DNA from: Desulfobacter vibrioformis DSM 8776
Lineage (GTDB): Bacteria; Desulfobacterota; Desulfobacteria; Desulfobacterales; Desulfobacteraceae
DNA length: 64,000 nucleotides
Direction: 5' to 3'
Assembly (NCBI RefSeq): GCF_000745975.1
Contig: NZ_JQKJ01000002.1
Coordinates: 186,001-250,000, forward strand
Made by a program: the position numbers and the translations under genes. Under the pieces are notes generated by a model. That model was not told where the DNA came from, ran no database searches, and worked only from the letters and a program-made list of their open reading frames with translations. Below are positions 62,767-64,000 of the stretch, in pieces (the stretch's first letter is position 1; each line of letters starts with the position of its first letter).

Positions 62767-64000
62767 TTAATCCTCCTTTGCAGAAAGCCCGGGAATCTTC
62801 TTCAAGGCCTTGCCGAATTTGGGATAGTTGACCTTCACCCCGTCATCAAGATCAATCTCTTTGAGCTCGGTGGCCAGGGGGTAGAGCACCTCCCGCTCGT
62901 ACTCTTCCATCTCGGATATCATCTTGGTGATCTTTTCGATTTCCTTTAACGCACGGGTCTTTTCGCTCTGGCTGCTGGCGGCATTGATGGTCACCGCCTC
63001 CAGGTGATTCTTGTGTGTGGAGAGCTTGGTGCGAAACTCCCGCAAGTAATCATTCAGGACAATGCTGATTGTATCCGGCCGGTAGCGGTGCATGTAGATC
63101 AATGCGTTGAAGCTGCCTTTGGGGCTGGAGAACAGCCAGTAAATGGGCCGCTTTTTGTAGCGTTTCCAATGGTCGGTGTAGAACTCGCTTAAAAAATAGT
63201 CCCGGATGCCGTAATTGCGCTTACCCTTGATGTTCAGGGCCTGTTCGACAAACCGCAGGTTCTCCTCGTAGTGTTCTTCCCCAAAGGCTACGCGCAGGAA
63301 CTTGCGGAAGCGCTCAACAATGTCATCGGTGAACCAGTTGCCGTCGAGCATGGGAATGACGTTGTCGTCATCCGCCGGAAAGATGGGCTCCGGAACCTGC
63401 TTCAGGTAGTCCTCGATGGTCTGGCCCTGGTTGGCCAGGATCAGCCCCGGCTTGTCTATTGCGTAACGGCCGAACATGCAGCCTACGGCATAGGAGACCA
63501 GTTCTCGCATAGTGTCGGCCAGGAGCAACGGCTCTAGTTCATCTTCTCTTTTGCTGTTTCCATAGCGATAATGCGGATTGCAGGTCAGGGCGATTTCGTT
63601 GATCGATACCTCAGGTTTCAGTTCATCCTGAAGACCATAGGCCTCAATGAAGATGCGGTTGTTCTCTCCCTCTATTCGTTGCATCTCCTGAGTCACCTGT
63701 TGCCAGTGGGTGCGGAGTTTCTGGTAGGTTTCCTTTAGCGTTGATTGACGGTAGTTGGGGGTCAGTACTGGCAGGTTGGCGAAGTCCCATGAGGTTTCGT
63801 AGCTGTTCCAATCATCTTTGGCTAAAAGAATGTTTTTGTGTGCATTGCTACTAATAACGTCTGACAAAGCGACAGCTTCATCAAAGGGCAAGTTTGCAAT
63901 ATCTGCCACCACGAAATTCAGAGTTGGATTTAAAATTTGTAGTATTCGTTTGGCAGTTTTGGAATTTAAAAAAGCTAAAACTCCAAATATGAAATCGAGT
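62767..64000 (-). CDS. pglX: BREX-1 adenine-specific DNA methyltransferase PglX, C-terminal part
   Basis: The frame stays open to the window edge, so only the last ~411 residues are seen; the methyltransferase motifs lie outside. The visible part matches the target-recognition and C-terminal region of type 1 PglX: LNPTLNFVVADIANLPF, YAVGCMFGRYAIDKPGL (~residue 175 of the visible part) and KKRPIYWLFSSPKGSF. PglX methylates adenine in a BREX site to mark host DNA and is needed for defence. It ends 3 bp before the DUF262 gene. brxA, brxB and brxC are expected beyond the right edge. Confidence 0.92.
   Translation of the reverse strand, partial: LDFIFGVLAFLNSKTAKRILQILNPTLNFVVADIANLPFDEAVALSDVISSNAHKNILLAKDDWNSYETSWDFANLPVLTPNYRQSTLKETYQKLRTHWQQVTQEMQRIEGENNRIFIEAYGLQDELKPEVSINEIALTCNPHYRYGNSKREDELEPLLLADTMRELVSYAVGCMFGRYAIDKPGLILANQGQTIEDYLKQVPEPIFPADDDNVIPMLDGNWFTDDIVERFRKFLRVAFGEEHYEENLRFVEQALNIKGKRNYGIRDYFLSEFYTDHWKRYKKRPIYWLFSSPKGSFNALIYMHRYRPDTISIVLNDYLREFRTKLSTHKNHLEAVTINAASSQSEKTRALKEIEKITKMISEMEEYEREVLYPLATELKEIDLDDGVKVNYPKFGKALKKIPGLSAKED

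Overview
The window looks like chromosome from a Gram-negative, anaerobic sulfur-metabolising bacterium of the Desulfobacterota (Desulfobacteraceae-like). This is inferred from protein family content: an HdrA/MvhD/HdrC/HdrB electron-transfer operon with TusA- and DsrE-type sulfur carriers, a LysR regulator of the type linked to selenium metabolism, an NtrY/NtrX pair next to a DUF4390 protein, LpxC, and several large sensor kinases fused to periplasmic binding domains. No rRNA, tRNA or CRISPR array was seen. The species cannot be named from the sequence alone.

Layout. 1-8 kb: end of an AI-2E-type permease, gdhA, a minus-strand cupin / unknown enzyme / binding-protein-fused kinase operon, argG with a strong terminator. 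8-20 kb: a 1100-residue hybrid sensor kinase, a radical SAM protein, epmA, a histone-deacetylase-like amidohydrolase, a hydantoinase-type protein, an enoyl-CoA hydratase homologue, a LysR regulator, coaD and rsmD (overlapping). 19-26 kb: ntrX-like, ntrY-like, DUF4390, lpxC and, divergently, yifB. 26.5-29.2 kb: an accessory patch with a Doc-type toxin-antitoxin pair, a LuxR-type regulator lying between two copies of a 139-bp direct repeat, and a decayed REP-associated (Y1) transposase whose 3' end is that repeat.

29.2-37.5 kb is the most coherent metabolic unit: a PAS/AAA+/Fis activator with its own -24/-12 promoter, then a second -24/-12 promoter driving tusA-like, mvhD-like, two hdrA-like genes, a winged-helix gene, hdrC, hdrB and dsrE. 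A GTAACG-N9-CGTTA palindrome occurs at the end of the activator gene and upstream of the operon promoter, a likely activator site. 37.5-41.4 kb repeats this logic: a GAF/AAA+/Fis activator faces a GDSL-esterase autotransporter gene that has a -24/-12 promoter and an upstream inverted repeat. The esterase gene is frameshifted at a run of eight G residues, which could be phase variation.

41.4-56 kb: a muramidase followed by two paralogous proteins of unknown function, hslO, an HD-domain protein, a DUF368 lipid-carrier transporter, pcm, a potassium-channel protein with an altered filter, and a six-gene envelope cluster (spermidine-synthase-like, DUF350, lipoprotein, DUF4178, TelA, membrane-anchored protein). 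56.4-64 kb: the distal end of a BREX phage-defence operon on the minus strand, pglX (cut by the window edge), a GmrSD/BrxU-like DUF262 nuclease, pglZ and brxL. A three-stem folded element lies just past brxL. Several dispersed intergenic repeat families, some related between distant sites, are described individually.
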